A stretch of DNA of 64,000 nt, taken from contig CALAAS010000011.1 of assembly GCA_937885015.1 (NCBI GenBank), positions 15,623-79,622 on the forward strand, given 5' to 3'. The number at the start of each line of letters is the position of its first letter. Within the stretch, counting starts at the first letter, position 1. Made by a program: the position numbers and the translations under genes. Under the pieces are notes generated by a model. The model saw only the letters and a list, made by a program, of their open reading frames with translations, searched no databases and was not told the origin of the DNA. Of the stretch, positions 25,271 to 33,754 are shown in pieces. The DNA comes from an uncultured Clostridium sp. (GTDB taxonomy: Bacteria > Bacillota > Clostridia > Lachnospirales > Lachnospiraceae).

Positions 25271-26188
25271 ATGGTTAGTAAATTGATCGAGAAAATACAG
25301 AAAACAAAGGCCCCCATCTGTGTGGGCCTGGATCCCATGCTCGGATATATTCCGGAGCAGGTAAAAGAGAAGGCATTTCGTGAGTTTGGAGAGACGCTGG
25401 AGGGAGCAGCCGAGGCGATCTGGCAGTTTAACAAAGGGATTGTGGATGCCACAGCAGATCTGATTCCTGCTGTTAAGCCGCAGATTGCCATGTATGAGCA
25501 GTTTGGCATTGAGGGCCTGAAAGCTTACGATAAGACGGTAAAATACTGTCAGGAAAAGGGACTGATTGTGATTGGCGATGTGAAGCGCGGTGATATCGGC
25601 TCCACATCCGCAGCCTATGCGGCTGGCCATATCGGAACGGTGCAGGTGGGAGAAAAGACGTATGCCGGATTTGATACTGAATACATTACGGTAAACCCCT
25701 ATCTGGGAACGGACGGCGTGAAACCCTTTGTAGATGTGTGCAATGCCTGCGACCGCGGTATTTTTGTTCTGGTCAAAACGTCCAACCCGTCCAGCGGTGA
25801 GTTTCAGGACCGTCTGATTGATGGCCGCCCCCTGTATGAGCTGGTGGCGGAGAAAGTTGTAGAATGGGGCGGGACTTCCATGGACGGCGCATACAGTAAT
25901 GTTGGTGCCGTGGTGGGAGCTACTTACCCGGAGATGAGTAAAGTATTGAGAAAGCTGATGCCGAAGACATACTTCCTGGTGCCTGGATACGGTGCACAGG
26001 GAGGAACCGCAGAGGATCTGAAATACTGTTTCAATGAAGATGGACTTGGCGCGATTGTCAATTCGTCCCGAGGCATCATTGCGGCGTATAAGAAGGATAC
26101 GTATGCAAAATTCGGGCCGGAGCATTTTGCAGATGCATCCAGACAGGCTGTCTGTGATATGATTGCCGATATCGGCCGTGTACTGTAA
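25271..26188 (+). CDS. pyrF: Orotidine-5'-phosphate decarboxylase (type 2)
   Basis: A 305-residue enzyme converting OMP to UMP, the last step of de novo pyrimidine synthesis. The length and motifs fit the longer type 2 family: 'PICVGLDPMLGYIP' at the start, the catalytic Asp-x-Lys-Arg-x-Asp in 'LIVIGDVKRGDIGSTSAAYA', 'TVNPYLGTDGVKPF', and 'VPGYGAQGGTAEDLKYCF'. AGGAGG lies 6 bases before the ATG. It begins a four-gene pyrimidine operon; pyrK follows after 10 bases. Confidence 0.95.
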   Translation: MVSKLIEKIQKTKAPICVGLDPMLGYIPEQVKEKAFREFGETLEGAAEAIWQFNKGIVDATADLIPAVKPQIAMYEQFGIEGLKAYDKTVKYCQEKGLIVIGDVKRGDIGSTSAAYAAGHIGTVQVGEKTYAGFDTEYITVNPYLGTDGVKPFVDVCNACDRGIFVLVKTSNPSSGEFQDRLIDGRPLYELVAEKVVEWGGTSMDGAYSNVGAVVGATYPEMSKVLRKLMPKTYFLVPGYGAQGGTAEDLKYCFNEDGLGAIVNSSRGIIAAYKKDTYAKFGPEHFADASRQAVCDMIADIGRVL

Positions 26189-26198
26189 GGAGGATCAG

Positions 26199-26963
26199 AT
26201 GGCACAGAAAAAAGAAACGGCGGTTGTCTACAGTCAGGAACAGCTGGCACCTGGGGTATTCAGCATGTGGATTATGACGGAGATGGGAAGGACGGCGAAG
26301 CCGGGACAGTTTATTTCCGTATACAGCCGGGATGGCGCGCGGCTGCTGCCAAGGCCCATCAGCATCTGTGAGGCAGATCCGGATCAGGGACGGCTGCGGA
26401 TTGTTTACCGGGTGGCAGGAGAAGGCACGAAGGAATTTTCCGGCTATGTGTCCGGAGATTCCATTGATATTATGGGCCCTCTGGGGAACGGATTCCCCGC
26501 GGAGGGAGAAAATGTGTTTTTAATCGGCGGAGGGATTGGCATTCCGCCCATGCTGGAGCTGGCTAAGCAGCTGAACTGTGAAAAACAGATTATTCTGGGA
26601 TACAGGGATGAAAACCTGTTTCTTCGGGATGAGTTTGAGGCTTATGGCGAAGTGTTTGTGGCGACGGAGGACGGCAGTGTGGGAACGAAAGGAACGGTGC
26701 TGGATGCGATTCGGGAGAATGGCCTGACAGCTGACGTCATCTATGCCTGCGGGCCTACACCCATGCTTCGGGTTTTGAAGGAGTATGCTGCGTCTCAGGG
26801 AATCCGCTGCTATATTTCTCTGGAAGAGCGGATGGCCTGCGGAATCGGTGCCTGCCTGGCCTGCGTATGCAAGTCGAAGAATGTGGATTCTCACAGCCAT
26901 GTGCATAATAAACGAATCTGCAAGGACGGTCCGGTGTTCCTGGCCGAGGAGGTGGATTTATGA
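26199..26963 (+). CDS. pyrK: Dihydroorotate dehydrogenase electron transfer subunit
   Basis: A 254-residue flavoprotein carrying FAD and a [2Fe-2S] cluster, passing electrons from PyrD to NAD+. The N-terminal FAD barrel includes RLLPRPISICEADPDQGRL, followed by the NAD-binding Gly-rich VFLIGGGIGIPPMLELA, and C-terminal cluster cysteines in MACGIGACLACVC and ICKDGPVF. ATG 26199 follows TAAGGAGG; a longer frame from 26163 overlaps pyrF. It overlaps pyrD by 4 bases, matching their heterotetrameric product. Confidence 0.94.
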   Translation: MAQKKETAVVYSQEQLAPGVFSMWIMTEMGRTAKPGQFISVYSRDGARLLPRPISICEADPDQGRLRIVYRVAGEGTKEFSGYVSGDSIDIMGPLGNGFPAEGENVFLIGGGIGIPPMLELAKQLNCEKQIILGYRDENLFLRDEFEAYGEVFVATEDGSVGTKGTVLDAIRENGLTADVIYACGPTPMLRVLKEYAASQGIRCYISLEERMACGIGACLACVCKSKNVDSHSHVHNKRICKDGPVFLAEEVDL

Positions 26964-27865
26964 GAAAAACGGCAGTGAATCTGGCTGGTGTGAAACTTAA
27001 AAATCCGGTTATGACGGCGTCTGGAACCTTCGGTTCTGGGGCGGAATATGGTGAGATGGTGGATTTGAACCGTCTTGGTGCCGTGGTAACCAAGGGGGTG
27101 GCCAATGTTCCGTGGCCCGGAAATCCGACTCCGCGTATTGCGGAGGTTTACGGCGGTATGATCAATGCCATCGGTCTTCAGAATCCGGGTTTTGATGTGT
27201 TTGCGTCCCGGGATATTCCCTTCCTGCGTCAGTTTGATACGAAGATTATCGTCAATGTTTGTGGAAAAACTACGGAAGATTACGTGGATGTGGTGGAAAA
27301 ACTGAGTGATGAACCGGTGGATCTTCTGGAAATCAACATCTCCTGTCCCAATGTAAAAGAGGGCGGCATTGCTTTCGGTCAGGATCCAAAGGCGGTGGAG
27401 GCGATTACCAGGGAGGTAAAGCGCCATGCAAAGCAGCCGATTATTATGAAGCTGAGTCCCAATGTGACGGATATTACAGTGATGGCGAAAGCAGCGGAGG
27501 CGGGGGGAGCCGATGTGTTGTCTCTGATTAACACTCTGACAGGGATGAAGATCGATGTACACCGGCGTACCTTTGCGGTGGCCAATCGGACTGGCGGCCT
27601 TTCTGGTCCTGCCGTTAAACCGGTGGCGGTCCGCATGGTATATCAGGTAGCGCAGGCCGTCAAACTCCCGATTATCGGTATGGGCGGTATTTTGACGGCA
27701 GAGGATGCCATTGAGTTTATTCTGGCAGGAGCCACAGCAGTGGCAGTGGGAACAGCCAATTTCCACAATCCCTATGCGACAGAGGAAATTGTCCAGGGGA
27801 TTGAGGCGTATATGGACCGGTACGGTATCGAAGATATTCATGAGCTGATCGGAGCGGTTCGCTAG
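26960..27865 (+). CDS. pyrD: Dihydroorotate dehydrogenase B, catalytic subunit
   Basis: A 301-residue FMN enzyme oxidising dihydroorotate. The class 1B signature is the catalytic Cys in LEINISCPNVKEGGIAFG (Ser in class 2 enzymes), with 'KLKNPVMTASGTFGSGAEYG' at the start and 'PIIGMGGILTAEDAIEFILA' near the phosphate site. It requires PyrK, encoded immediately upstream with a 4-base overlap. pyrE follows after 17 bases. Confidence 0.95.
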   Translation: MRKTAVNLAGVKLKNPVMTASGTFGSGAEYGEMVDLNRLGAVVTKGVANVPWPGNPTPRIAEVYGGMINAIGLQNPGFDVFASRDIPFLRQFDTKIIVNVCGKTTEDYVDVVEKLSDEPVDLLEINISCPNVKEGGIAFGQDPKAVEAITREVKRHAKQPIIMKLSPNVTDITVMAKAAEAGGADVLSLINTLTGMKIDVHRRTFAVANRTGGLSGPAVKPVAVRMVYQVAQAVKLPIIGMGGILTAEDAIEFILAGATAVAVGTANFHNPYATEEIVQGIEAYMDRYGIEDIHELIGAVR

Positions 27866-27882
27866 AAAAACGGAGGAATAAG

Positions 27883-28563
27883 ATGGAGCAGTATAAACAG
27901 GAATTTATTGATTTTATGGTAGAGAGCGAAGTGCTCAAATTTGGAGAATTTACCTTAAAAAGTGGGAGGAAATCTCCGTTTTTCATGAATGCGGGCGCGT
28001 ATGTGACGGGAGCTCAGCTGAAAAAGCTGGGGGAATATTATGCAAAAGCCATTCACAGCCGCTACGGTGATGACTTTGATGTACTGTTTGGACCGGCCTA
28101 TAAGGGAATCCCCCTTTCGGTGGTAACTGCCATTGCTTACAGTGAATTGTACGGCAAAGAGGTCCGCTATTGTTCAGACAGGAAGGAAGAAAAAGATCAC
28201 GGCGCAGATAAGGGAAGCTTTCTGGGAAGCAAGCTGAAAGATGGAGACCGGGTCATCATGATTGAGGATGTAACTACCTCCGGAAAATCCATGGAAGAAA
28301 CGGTTCCCAAGGTAAGAGGGGCTGCCGATGTGGAGATTGTGGGCCTGATGGTATCTCTGGACCGCATGGAAGTGGGAAAAGGCGGTGAAAAGAGGGCTCT
28401 GGAAGAGGTGCAGGAGCTCTACGGATTTCCCACATCCGCCATCGTGACCATGGCGGATGTGACCGAACACCTTTACAATCGGGAATGTCAGGGAAAGATT
28501 GTTATTGACGACAGCCTGAAAGCGGCCATTGATGCATACTATGCACAGTATGGAGCAAAGTAA
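27883..28563 (+). CDS. pyrE: Orotate phosphoribosyltransferase
   Basis: A 226-residue enzyme joining orotate to PRPP to give OMP. Seen: 'FGEFTLKSGRKSPFFMNAG', the 'FGPAYKGIPLSVVTAIAYS' block, 'YCSDRKEEKDHGADKGSF' (flexible catalytic loop with Lys and His), and the PRPP motif VIMIEDVTTSGKSMEET. ACGGAGGAA precedes the ATG. Last enzyme gene of the pyrF-K-D-E set; pyrB, pyrC and carAB are not in the window. Confidence 0.94.
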   Translation: MEQYKQEFIDFMVESEVLKFGEFTLKSGRKSPFFMNAGAYVTGAQLKKLGEYYAKAIHSRYGDDFDVLFGPAYKGIPLSVVTAIAYSELYGKEVRYCSDRKEEKDHGADKGSFLGSKLKDGDRVIMIEDVTTSGKSMEETVPKVRGAADVEIVGLMVSLDRMEVGKGGEKRALEEVQELYGFPTSAIVTMADVTEHLYNRECQGKIVIDDSLKAAIDAYYAQYGAK

Positions 28564-28585
28564 TTGGGTAAAGGAGTGGCTGTCA

Positions 28586-28735
28586 ATGGAAAAGATTTAT
28601 AAGACAATGCGGGGCGCAGGGGTTATCAATATTGTGATTGGAAGTGTGATCATCACAGCCGGTCTGGCAGCCGGGATTCTGGCAATCGTCAGCGGTGCCC
28701 TTTTGTTAAAACGCAAATCGGAAATTACATTTTAG
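28586..28735 (+). CDS. 49-residue membrane protein
   Basis: A very small protein with two short hydrophobic stretches rich in Gly, Ala and Ile (NIVIGSVIITAGLAAGILAI, then a Gly-Ala-Leu3 segment) ending in KRKSEITF, probably a helical hairpin or single long helix. AAAGGAG precedes ATG 28586; the longer frame from 28529 overlaps pyrE and is not favoured. It sits 22 bases after pyrE and before the operon terminator, so it should be expressed with the pyrimidine genes. I do not know its function. Confidence 0.65.
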   Translation: MEKIYKTMRGAGVINIVIGSVIITAGLAAGILAIVSGALLLKRKSEITF

Positions 28736-28776
28736 AAGGATGGCTGCGAGAATGGCAGCTGAACGATGACAGACAA

Positions 28777-28825
28777 GACGAAAAGGGGCGCATAGCCGGA
28801 AACGGAGTGCGCCTTTTCATCGTCT
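28777..28825 (+). terminator. Terminator of the pyr operon
   Basis: GGCGCA (28787-28792) pairs with TGCGCC (28808-28813) followed by TTTT. Flanking AAAAGG and GACG (from 28777) also pair with CTTTT and CGTC (to 28825), giving a long stem. Confidence 0.75.
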
Positions 28826-28883
28826 GGGAAACAGCGGTTTCACGGCGGGTATGGGGACATGCGAGGTTTATTGTGAGGAAATT

Positions 28884-29351
28884 ATGTTAAGGCGGGCCAG
28901 GCCGCACCAGAAAATCTGCTGGGTTTTATTCATTGGATATCTGGTCATGCTGACCCATTTTATGTTTTTTTCGGACGATTTTGGGCGTTCCGGTCATGCG
29001 GAATATGCCTACAATCTCGTCCTGTTTAAGGAGATAAAGAGATTTTATCAGTACAGAGAGCTTCTTGGATGGCGGTCATTTTTTCTGAATACCGTGGGCA
29101 ACGTTGCCTGCTTTATGCCGTTCGGTTTTATTCTTCCGGTAATCAGTCGGAGAGCCGGGCAGTGGTACAATACGATTTTGCTCAGTTTTCTCATGAGTCT
29201 TGGTATTGAGACGGTGCAGCTGACGTTTAAAATTGGAAGTTTTGATGTGGATGATATGTTTTTAAATACCCTGGGTGGAATAGCAGGATATCTTTGCCTG
29301 GTTCTTGCCCGGATGTTCAGGAGGCGCCTGCATGGAGCATCAGACAGATAA
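28884..29351 (+). CDS. VanZ-like membrane protein
   Basis: A 155-residue protein with four membrane segments of the VanZ-like family, named for a teicoplanin-resistance accessory protein but of unknown function in most bacteria. Family pattern: a YNLVLFKEIKRFYQYR loop, FFLNTVGNVACFMPFGFILP, then 'SLGIETVQLTFKIGSFDVDD'. ATG 28884 follows GTGAGGA; ATG 28851 would add 11 residues. The 3' end overlaps the start of the next gene by 20 bases. No vancomycin-resistance genes are nearby. Confidence 0.82.
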   Translation: MLRRARPHQKICWVLFIGYLVMLTHFMFFSDDFGRSGHAEYAYNLVLFKEIKRFYQYRELLGWRSFFLNTVGNVACFMPFGFILPVISRRAGQWYNTILLSFLMSLGIETVQLTFKIGSFDVDDMFLNTLGGIAGYLCLVLARMFRRRLHGASDR

Positions 29352-29658
29352 TCGAATTTCATATATCAGAAAACCCCTGGCACAGCACAGCTATCTGTGC
29401 CTGGGACTGGCCGCAGTGGGCCTGGTTCTAGGTATAGCCGGTATGGTTCTCAGCGTCCGGAATCAGGGAAATACGCCGCTGGGGGCTATTTCCATGTGCT
29501 TTTCCAGCCTGCTTTTTTCTTGCGTCAGTCTGTATTACGGATTCCAGTCGTTTAAGGAAGAGGAAAAAAATTATTTGTTAGCCAGAATTGGTACGGCAGC
29601 CGGAGGCATACTGGTTATATGGTGGCTGGTAACGATTTTAATCGGGTTCAGGAGGTAG
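29332..29658 (+). CDS. Small unrecognised membrane protein
   Basis: A 108-residue protein with three hydrophobic segments (about residues 22-42, 50-68 and 85-105) and a short polar N-terminus. The sequence between, with a conserved-looking Lys-Glu-Glu-Glu-Lys-Asn loop, suggests a simple helical bundle in the membrane. CAGGAGGCG precedes ATG 29332. It overlaps the VanZ-like gene by 20 bases and ends 2 bases before the aminopeptidase ATG, so the three genes look co-translated. I do not recognise the family with certainty and assign no function. Confidence 0.6.
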   Translation: MEHQTDNRISYIRKPLAQHSYLCLGLAAVGLVLGIAGMVLSVRNQGNTPLGAISMCFSSLLFSCVSLYYGFQSFKEEEKNYLLARIGTAAGGILVIWWLVTILIGFRR

Positions 29659-29660
29659 AC

Positions 29661-31748
29661 ATGACATACAGAGAATTATTTGGGGAGGAAAATGCAGAAA
29701 TCCGGGAGCGGCATGATCTTGCCACAGAACGGATCAGTCAGATTCCGGAGGAGACCGCGGTGCCGGAACCGTACCGCTCTTTTTTTGTGAAGATGGCGCA
29801 GTTTACGGGATTGGTGGAGGATGTATACCGGCTGCAGGAGACGGGGCAGTTGGAAGAGATGGGGATGGAGGCTCTGGCGGAACTGAACCATGCTCTTTAT
29901 GAAGATGTGCTGCCTGGTCATTATGAGGAAAGCTATGCCAATCCATCGTATGCGGCCAAAGAACTGGGAATGGATTTCGGTGCGCTGCTTTCCTTTCTTT
30001 ATACGGAGCTTCGCAGCGCCATTGTCTATGCCTTCGAGAGCCGTCTTTCCGACATCACGATTCTGGAGGAACTTTTGATCGAGGTGTACAATCGATTTGA
30101 GGGAGAAAAGCCAGAGGCAAAAGAGCTGCAGGAAGTGCTGTATTATTTTGTCAGTGATTACTGTGACGTGATGTTGCCGTACCGGGTGCGGGAGACACTG
30201 GATCCGGATCTGGATTTCGGAAAATCCATTATCATGAAACGGGATTTGACGGACCTTACCTATCTGTACCAGTTCGGCGAGTACATTTCAGATACAGAGC
30301 TCCAGACGGCACGTTTTCTGAATGGCCTTCCGGAGGAAACGGTGCGGAAAATGGCAGATACGTACACAGAGGGGTATCGGAAAGGGTTTGCTGCCACAGG
30401 ACGCAGTTATGCGGGGAAAAAGACGGTGCAGATCCGATTCCATCTTGGATTTGAACGGATGATCCGGATGGCCATTGAGAATTTCCGGGATATGGGACTG
30501 GAACCCATTGTGGCGCGGGCGTCCATTGGAACGATGAACCGGGCTGCAGCCAGGACAAACGGATATTATGGTACGCCGGCCAACCGTCAGTATGAATATG
30601 ACCACCGATATGACAATGCCATTTATATGGACAAGGCTTTTCGGGAGCGGAAGCTTTCTGTTCTAAAAGTGGCCTATGAAAATTGCAGAGAGCTGGCATC
30701 TGGGTATGCCGGCCCGGCGGTGGTGGAAACCTTTGGGGAAGAGGGGTTTGCTCCGGTAAACAGCAGGGAGGCACTCTCCCTCAGTGAAAAGCAGGAAAAA
30801 CTGCTGCTTTCTTACTCCAATGAAGCCATGGAAATTGTGGATAGCTATATTCCGGGGACGGAGACCAGCTTTACCATCATCGCCTTTCCGCTGCCGGAGA
30901 TCGGGGAGAGGTTCGAGGAGATTTTTCAGGAAACGATTCGGATTAACACGCTGGACTATGAATTGTATCGGGATATTCAGCAGACCATCATTGGAACGCT
31001 GGATGAGGCGGAATGGATCCGGATCCGGGGACGCGGGAGGAACCGGACAGAACTTCTCGTCCATCTGCATTCTCTCCATAACCGGGAAAAGGAGTCTAAT
31101 TTTGAAAATTGTGTGGCGGACGTGAACATTCCGGTTGGGGAGGTGTTTACTTCTCCGCGTCTTTCCGGAACCTGTGGTCTGCTTCATGTGGAAAGTGTCT
31201 ATATAGGGGAATTCCAGTTTAAAAATCTGGCTATAACCTTTGAGGACGGGCAGGCTGTATCATACACCTGTGAGAATTTTGAGACCGAAGAAGAAAATCG
31301 GGCCCTGGTAAAACAGGTAATCATGAAAAACCATGAGACACTGCCTATGGGAGAGTTTGCCATCGGAACGAACACCACGGCATATGAGGTGGCCATTCGC
31401 TACGGAATTTTGGATAAATTTCCCATTCTTATAGCAGAGAAGATGGGACCTCATTTTGCAGTGGGGGATACGTGTTACAGCTGGATGGAGGAGTGTCCTG
31501 TTTTTAATCCAGACGGAAAAGAGATGGTGGCCCGGGAGAATGAGATTTCCGCCCGACGCCGGGAGGATGTTCAGGCGGCGTATTTTGGCTGCCATACGGA
31601 TATTACTATCCCCTATTCGGAGCTGGATACCATTGAGGCGCTCCTGCCGGATGGAAGGGAAGTGGCTGTGATTTCCGGAGGTCGTTTTGTCCTTTCGGGG
31701 ACAGAACTTCTCAATGAGCCGCTTCAGTCTATGGAGGATCAGGCATAA
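29661..31748 (+). CDS. M29-family aminopeptidase with long N-terminal extension
   Basis: A 695-residue protein whose C-terminal 400 residues match M29 (AmpS/PepS-type) metalloaminopeptidases. Likely metal and catalytic residues are in order: Glu494 in GEVFTSP, Glu565 in GEFAIGTN, His598 and Tyr606 in 'GPHFAVGDTCYSW', His645 and Asp647 in CHTDITIP. Their spacing resembles that of the known Thermus enzyme, with longer insertions. About 280 residues at the N-terminus are extra compared with the usual 410-residue enzyme and look helical and acidic. Likely cytoplasmic, as there is no signal peptide. ATG 29661 follows CAGGAGG. Confidence 0.82.
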   Translation: MTYRELFGEENAEIRERHDLATERISQIPEETAVPEPYRSFFVKMAQFTGLVEDVYRLQETGQLEEMGMEALAELNHALYEDVLPGHYEESYANPSYAAKELGMDFGALLSFLYTELRSAIVYAFESRLSDITILEELLIEVYNRFEGEKPEAKELQEVLYYFVSDYCDVMLPYRVRETLDPDLDFGKSIIMKRDLTDLTYLYQFGEYISDTELQTARFLNGLPEETVRKMADTYTEGYRKGFAATGRSYAGKKTVQIRFHLGFERMIRMAIENFRDMGLEPIVARASIGTMNRAAARTNGYYGTPANRQYEYDHRYDNAIYMDKAFRERKLSVLKVAYENCRELASGYAGPAVVETFGEEGFAPVNSREALSLSEKQEKLLLSYSNEAMEIVDSYIPGTETSFTIIAFPLPEIGERFEEIFQETIRINTLDYELYRDIQQTIIGTLDEAEWIRIRGRGRNRTELLVHLHSLHNREKESNFENCVADVNIPVGEVFTSPRLSGTCGLLHVESVYIGEFQFKNLAITFEDGQAVSYTCENFETEEENRALVKQVIMKNHETLPMGEFAIGTNTTAYEVAIRYGILDKFPILIAEKMGPHFAVGDTCYSWMEECPVFNPDGKEMVARENEISARRREDVQAAYFGCHTDITIPYSELDTIEALLPDGREVAVISGGRFVLSGTELLNEPLQSMEDQA

Positions 31749-31768
31749 GAGGGCGGAAGGACTCATAT

Positions 31769-31790
31769 AGTTCCCTGAAGGAACTGTTTT
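31769..31790 (+). terminator. Weak terminator-like hairpin
   Basis: AGTTCC (31769-31774) pairs with GGAACT (31780-31785), followed by GTTTT, between the aminopeptidase and carboxypeptidase genes. The stem is short, so read-through is likely. Confidence 0.4.
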
Positions 31791-31802
31791 CGGGGATGGC
31801 AC

Positions 31803-33044
31803 ATGAAGAATAAGATGAGAACCTGCCTGGCCGCTCTGCTGACGGGGATCCTGTTTGCTATAGTACAGGCAGGTCCGGTCTGCGGAGCGGCTTTTTGCAC
31901 ATCCGTTTCTGGCTCAGAGAAGGAGATTGGGGGCGGAGAGGAGGAGATAACCCTCCATGCCCAGTCTGCGGTGCTCCTGGATATGGAGACAGGGCGGGTG
32001 CTTTATGAAAAGAATGGAGACCAGATCCGGCCCATGGCCAGTACAACCAAGATCATGACGTGCATCCTGGCGTTGGAACAGGGGAATTTGAAAGAGTGGA
32101 TCACAGTGTCTGATCGGGCGGCGGCTATGCCGGATGTGCAGATGAACATCCGATCTGGTGAGAGATATCGCCTTGGGGACCTGCTTCATTCTCTGATGCT
32201 GGAATCCCACAATGACTCCGCAGTGGCGGTGGCGGAAGGCGTGGGCGGTTCTGTGGAGAATTTTGCGGAAATGATGAATCAGAAGGCCCGGGATATTGGG
32301 TGCGGCGATACCTGCTTTGTCACGCCCAATGGACTGGATGCAGAGGAAGAGAATGGAAGAATACATAGCACCACAGCCAGAGATCTGGCCCGCATCATGC
32401 GCTACTGTGTCAGCCAGTCGCCCAGGCGGAAAGAATTTTTGGAAATCACAAGAGCAGCGTCCCGTACAATCTGGGACGAGAAAAAACAAAGATCCTTTTA
32501 CCTGGCCAATCACAATACGCTGCTGACCCTGCTGCCTCAGGCTCTGAGCGGAAAAACCGGATTTACGGGAAAGGCAGGATACTGTTATGTGGCGGCACTT
32601 GGGGAGGACGGAAAAGAATTTGCCGTGGCACTTCTTGGCTGCGGATGGCCGCCCCATAAGACCTGGAAATGGGAGGATATGAAAGTACTTTCCCGCTATG
32701 CGTTTTCTCAGTACGAGAGATATGAGATTTTTGAGAAGGGAAAAGTCTTTGCACCGGTTCCTGTGGAAAATGGAATCGAGGATCAGGTGGAGATTTCTCT
32801 GGGAGTTCCGGAAAAGCAGCAGACTCTTACACCGCTGCTTCGCCGGGGAGAACAGCCGGAAATACGTTATGAATATCCGGGGTGTCTTACGGCTCCTGTG
32901 CGGTTCGGGCAGCCAGTAGGGCGTGTCATATATTCGCTGAGTGGGGAGACGATTGCCGAGTATCCAATTGTGACATCCAGGGATGTGGATGCGATTTCGC
33001 TGCCCTGGTGTCTGTCCCGATGCCTGGAGGAGTTCATAAAATAG
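31803..33044 (+). CDS. D-alanyl-D-alanine carboxypeptidase (DacF/PBP5 type)
   Basis: A 413-residue secreted penicillin-binding protein trimming pentapeptides in peptidoglycan. It has an N-terminal signal peptide (about 1-28) and all S11 motifs: Ser80-x-x-Lys83 in 'RPMASTTKIMTC', Ser135-x-Asn137 in 'LESHNDSAVAVAEG', and Lys251-Thr-Gly253 in 'LSGKTGFTG'. The C-terminal beta-domain (about 290-395) matches PBP5_C. It could be DacF (sporulation) or a vegetative homologue; sequence alone does not decide. An amphipathic C-terminal helix (SRCLEEFIK) may hold it to the membrane. Confidence 0.92.
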   Translation: MKNKMRTCLAALLTGILFAIVQAGPVCGAAFCTSVSGSEKEIGGGEEEITLHAQSAVLLDMETGRVLYEKNGDQIRPMASTTKIMTCILALEQGNLKEWITVSDRAAAMPDVQMNIRSGERYRLGDLLHSLMLESHNDSAVAVAEGVGGSVENFAEMMNQKARDIGCGDTCFVTPNGLDAEEENGRIHSTTARDLARIMRYCVSQSPRRKEFLEITRAASRTIWDEKKQRSFYLANHNTLLTLLPQALSGKTGFTGKAGYCYVAALGEDGKEFAVALLGCGWPPHKTWKWEDMKVLSRYAFSQYERYEIFEKGKVFAPVPVENGIEDQVEISLGVPEKQQTLTPLLRRGEQPEIRYEYPGCLTAPVRFGQPVGRVIYSLSGETIAEYPIVTSRDVDAISLPWCLSRCLEEFIK

Positions 33045-33075
33045 TAACGAATTCTTTCTAAAATTATTCTTTCTT

Positions 33076-33104
33076 TTGGCCGGGGATTTTGATATAACTA
33101 TATC
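33076..33104 (+). promoter_or_regulatory. Possible promoter of the HD-domain gene
   Basis: TTGGCC (33076-33081) and TATATC (33099-33104) with 17 bases between, 59 bases before the ATG. Both boxes are imperfect. Confidence 0.35.
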
Positions 33105-33163
33105 AGTGACTTCGTTTTTGAACGGAAGAAAACGGAAAGAAATAAAGGAAAGGAACACGACAG

Positions 33164-33754
33164 ATGAAGACAGCACTGAGCCGAGAGCAGGCACTGGCTC
33201 TCCTGAGAACGTATAATAAAGAAGCGTTTCATCTTCTTCACGGTTTGACGGTGGAGGGCGTGATGGAATGGTATGCAGAAGAACTGGGTTATGGGGATGA
33301 AAAAGATTTCTGGGGGACAGTGGGACTGCTCCATGATATTGATTTTGAACTGTATCCGGAGGAGCATTGCCTTCGTGCTCCGCAGCTTTTGCGGGAGGGC
33401 GGAGCAGAGGAAGAGCTGATCCATGCAGTAGTCAGCCATGGCTATGGAATCCGTGTGGAGGTTGCGCCGGAGCATGAGATGGAAAAGGTTCTTTTTGCGG
33501 CGGATGAACTGACTGGTCTCATCTGGGCAGCGGCGAAGATGCGGCCTTCAAAGAGCACGAAGGATATGGAGCTTTCAAGCTTGAAAAAGAAGTTTAAGGA
33601 TAAGCGGTTTGCGGCAGGGTGTTCCCGCGATGTGATTAGACGGGGAGCGGAGCAGCTGGGATGGGAGTTGGACCGCCTGCTGGAGCAGACCTTATTTGCC
33701 ATGCGCGCCTGTGAGGATCGCGTAAATAAAGAGATGGAGGAGTTGGACCATTGA
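33164..33754 (+). CDS. HD-domain hydrolase
   Basis: A 196-residue soluble protein with an HDIG-like phosphohydrolase pattern: 'FHLLHGLTVEGVMEWYAEEL' (first His), 'WGTVGLLHDIDFELYPEEH' (His-Asp pair at about residues 57-58), and a downstream VVSHGYG. The conserved C-terminal stretch RPSKSTKDMELSSLKKKFKD is typical of a clostridial family often labelled hydrolase. The substrate is unknown. AAAGGAAAGGAA precedes the ATG. The stop overlaps the next start (TTG 33751) by 4 bases. Confidence 0.8.
   Translation: MKTALSREQALALLRTYNKEAFHLLHGLTVEGVMEWYAEELGYGDEKDFWGTVGLLHDIDFELYPEEHCLRAPQLLREGGAEEELIHAVVSHGYGIRVEVAPEHEMEKVLFAADELTGLIWAAAKMRPSKSTKDMELSSLKKKFKDKRFAAGCSRDVIRRGAEQLGWELDRLLEQTLFAMRACEDRVNKEMEELDH

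Noticed and set aside
31914..33194. 426-codon minus-strand frame over the carboxypeptidase gene
   Set aside because: Antisense to a gene with all three S11 motifs; no ribosome site or recognisable domain.
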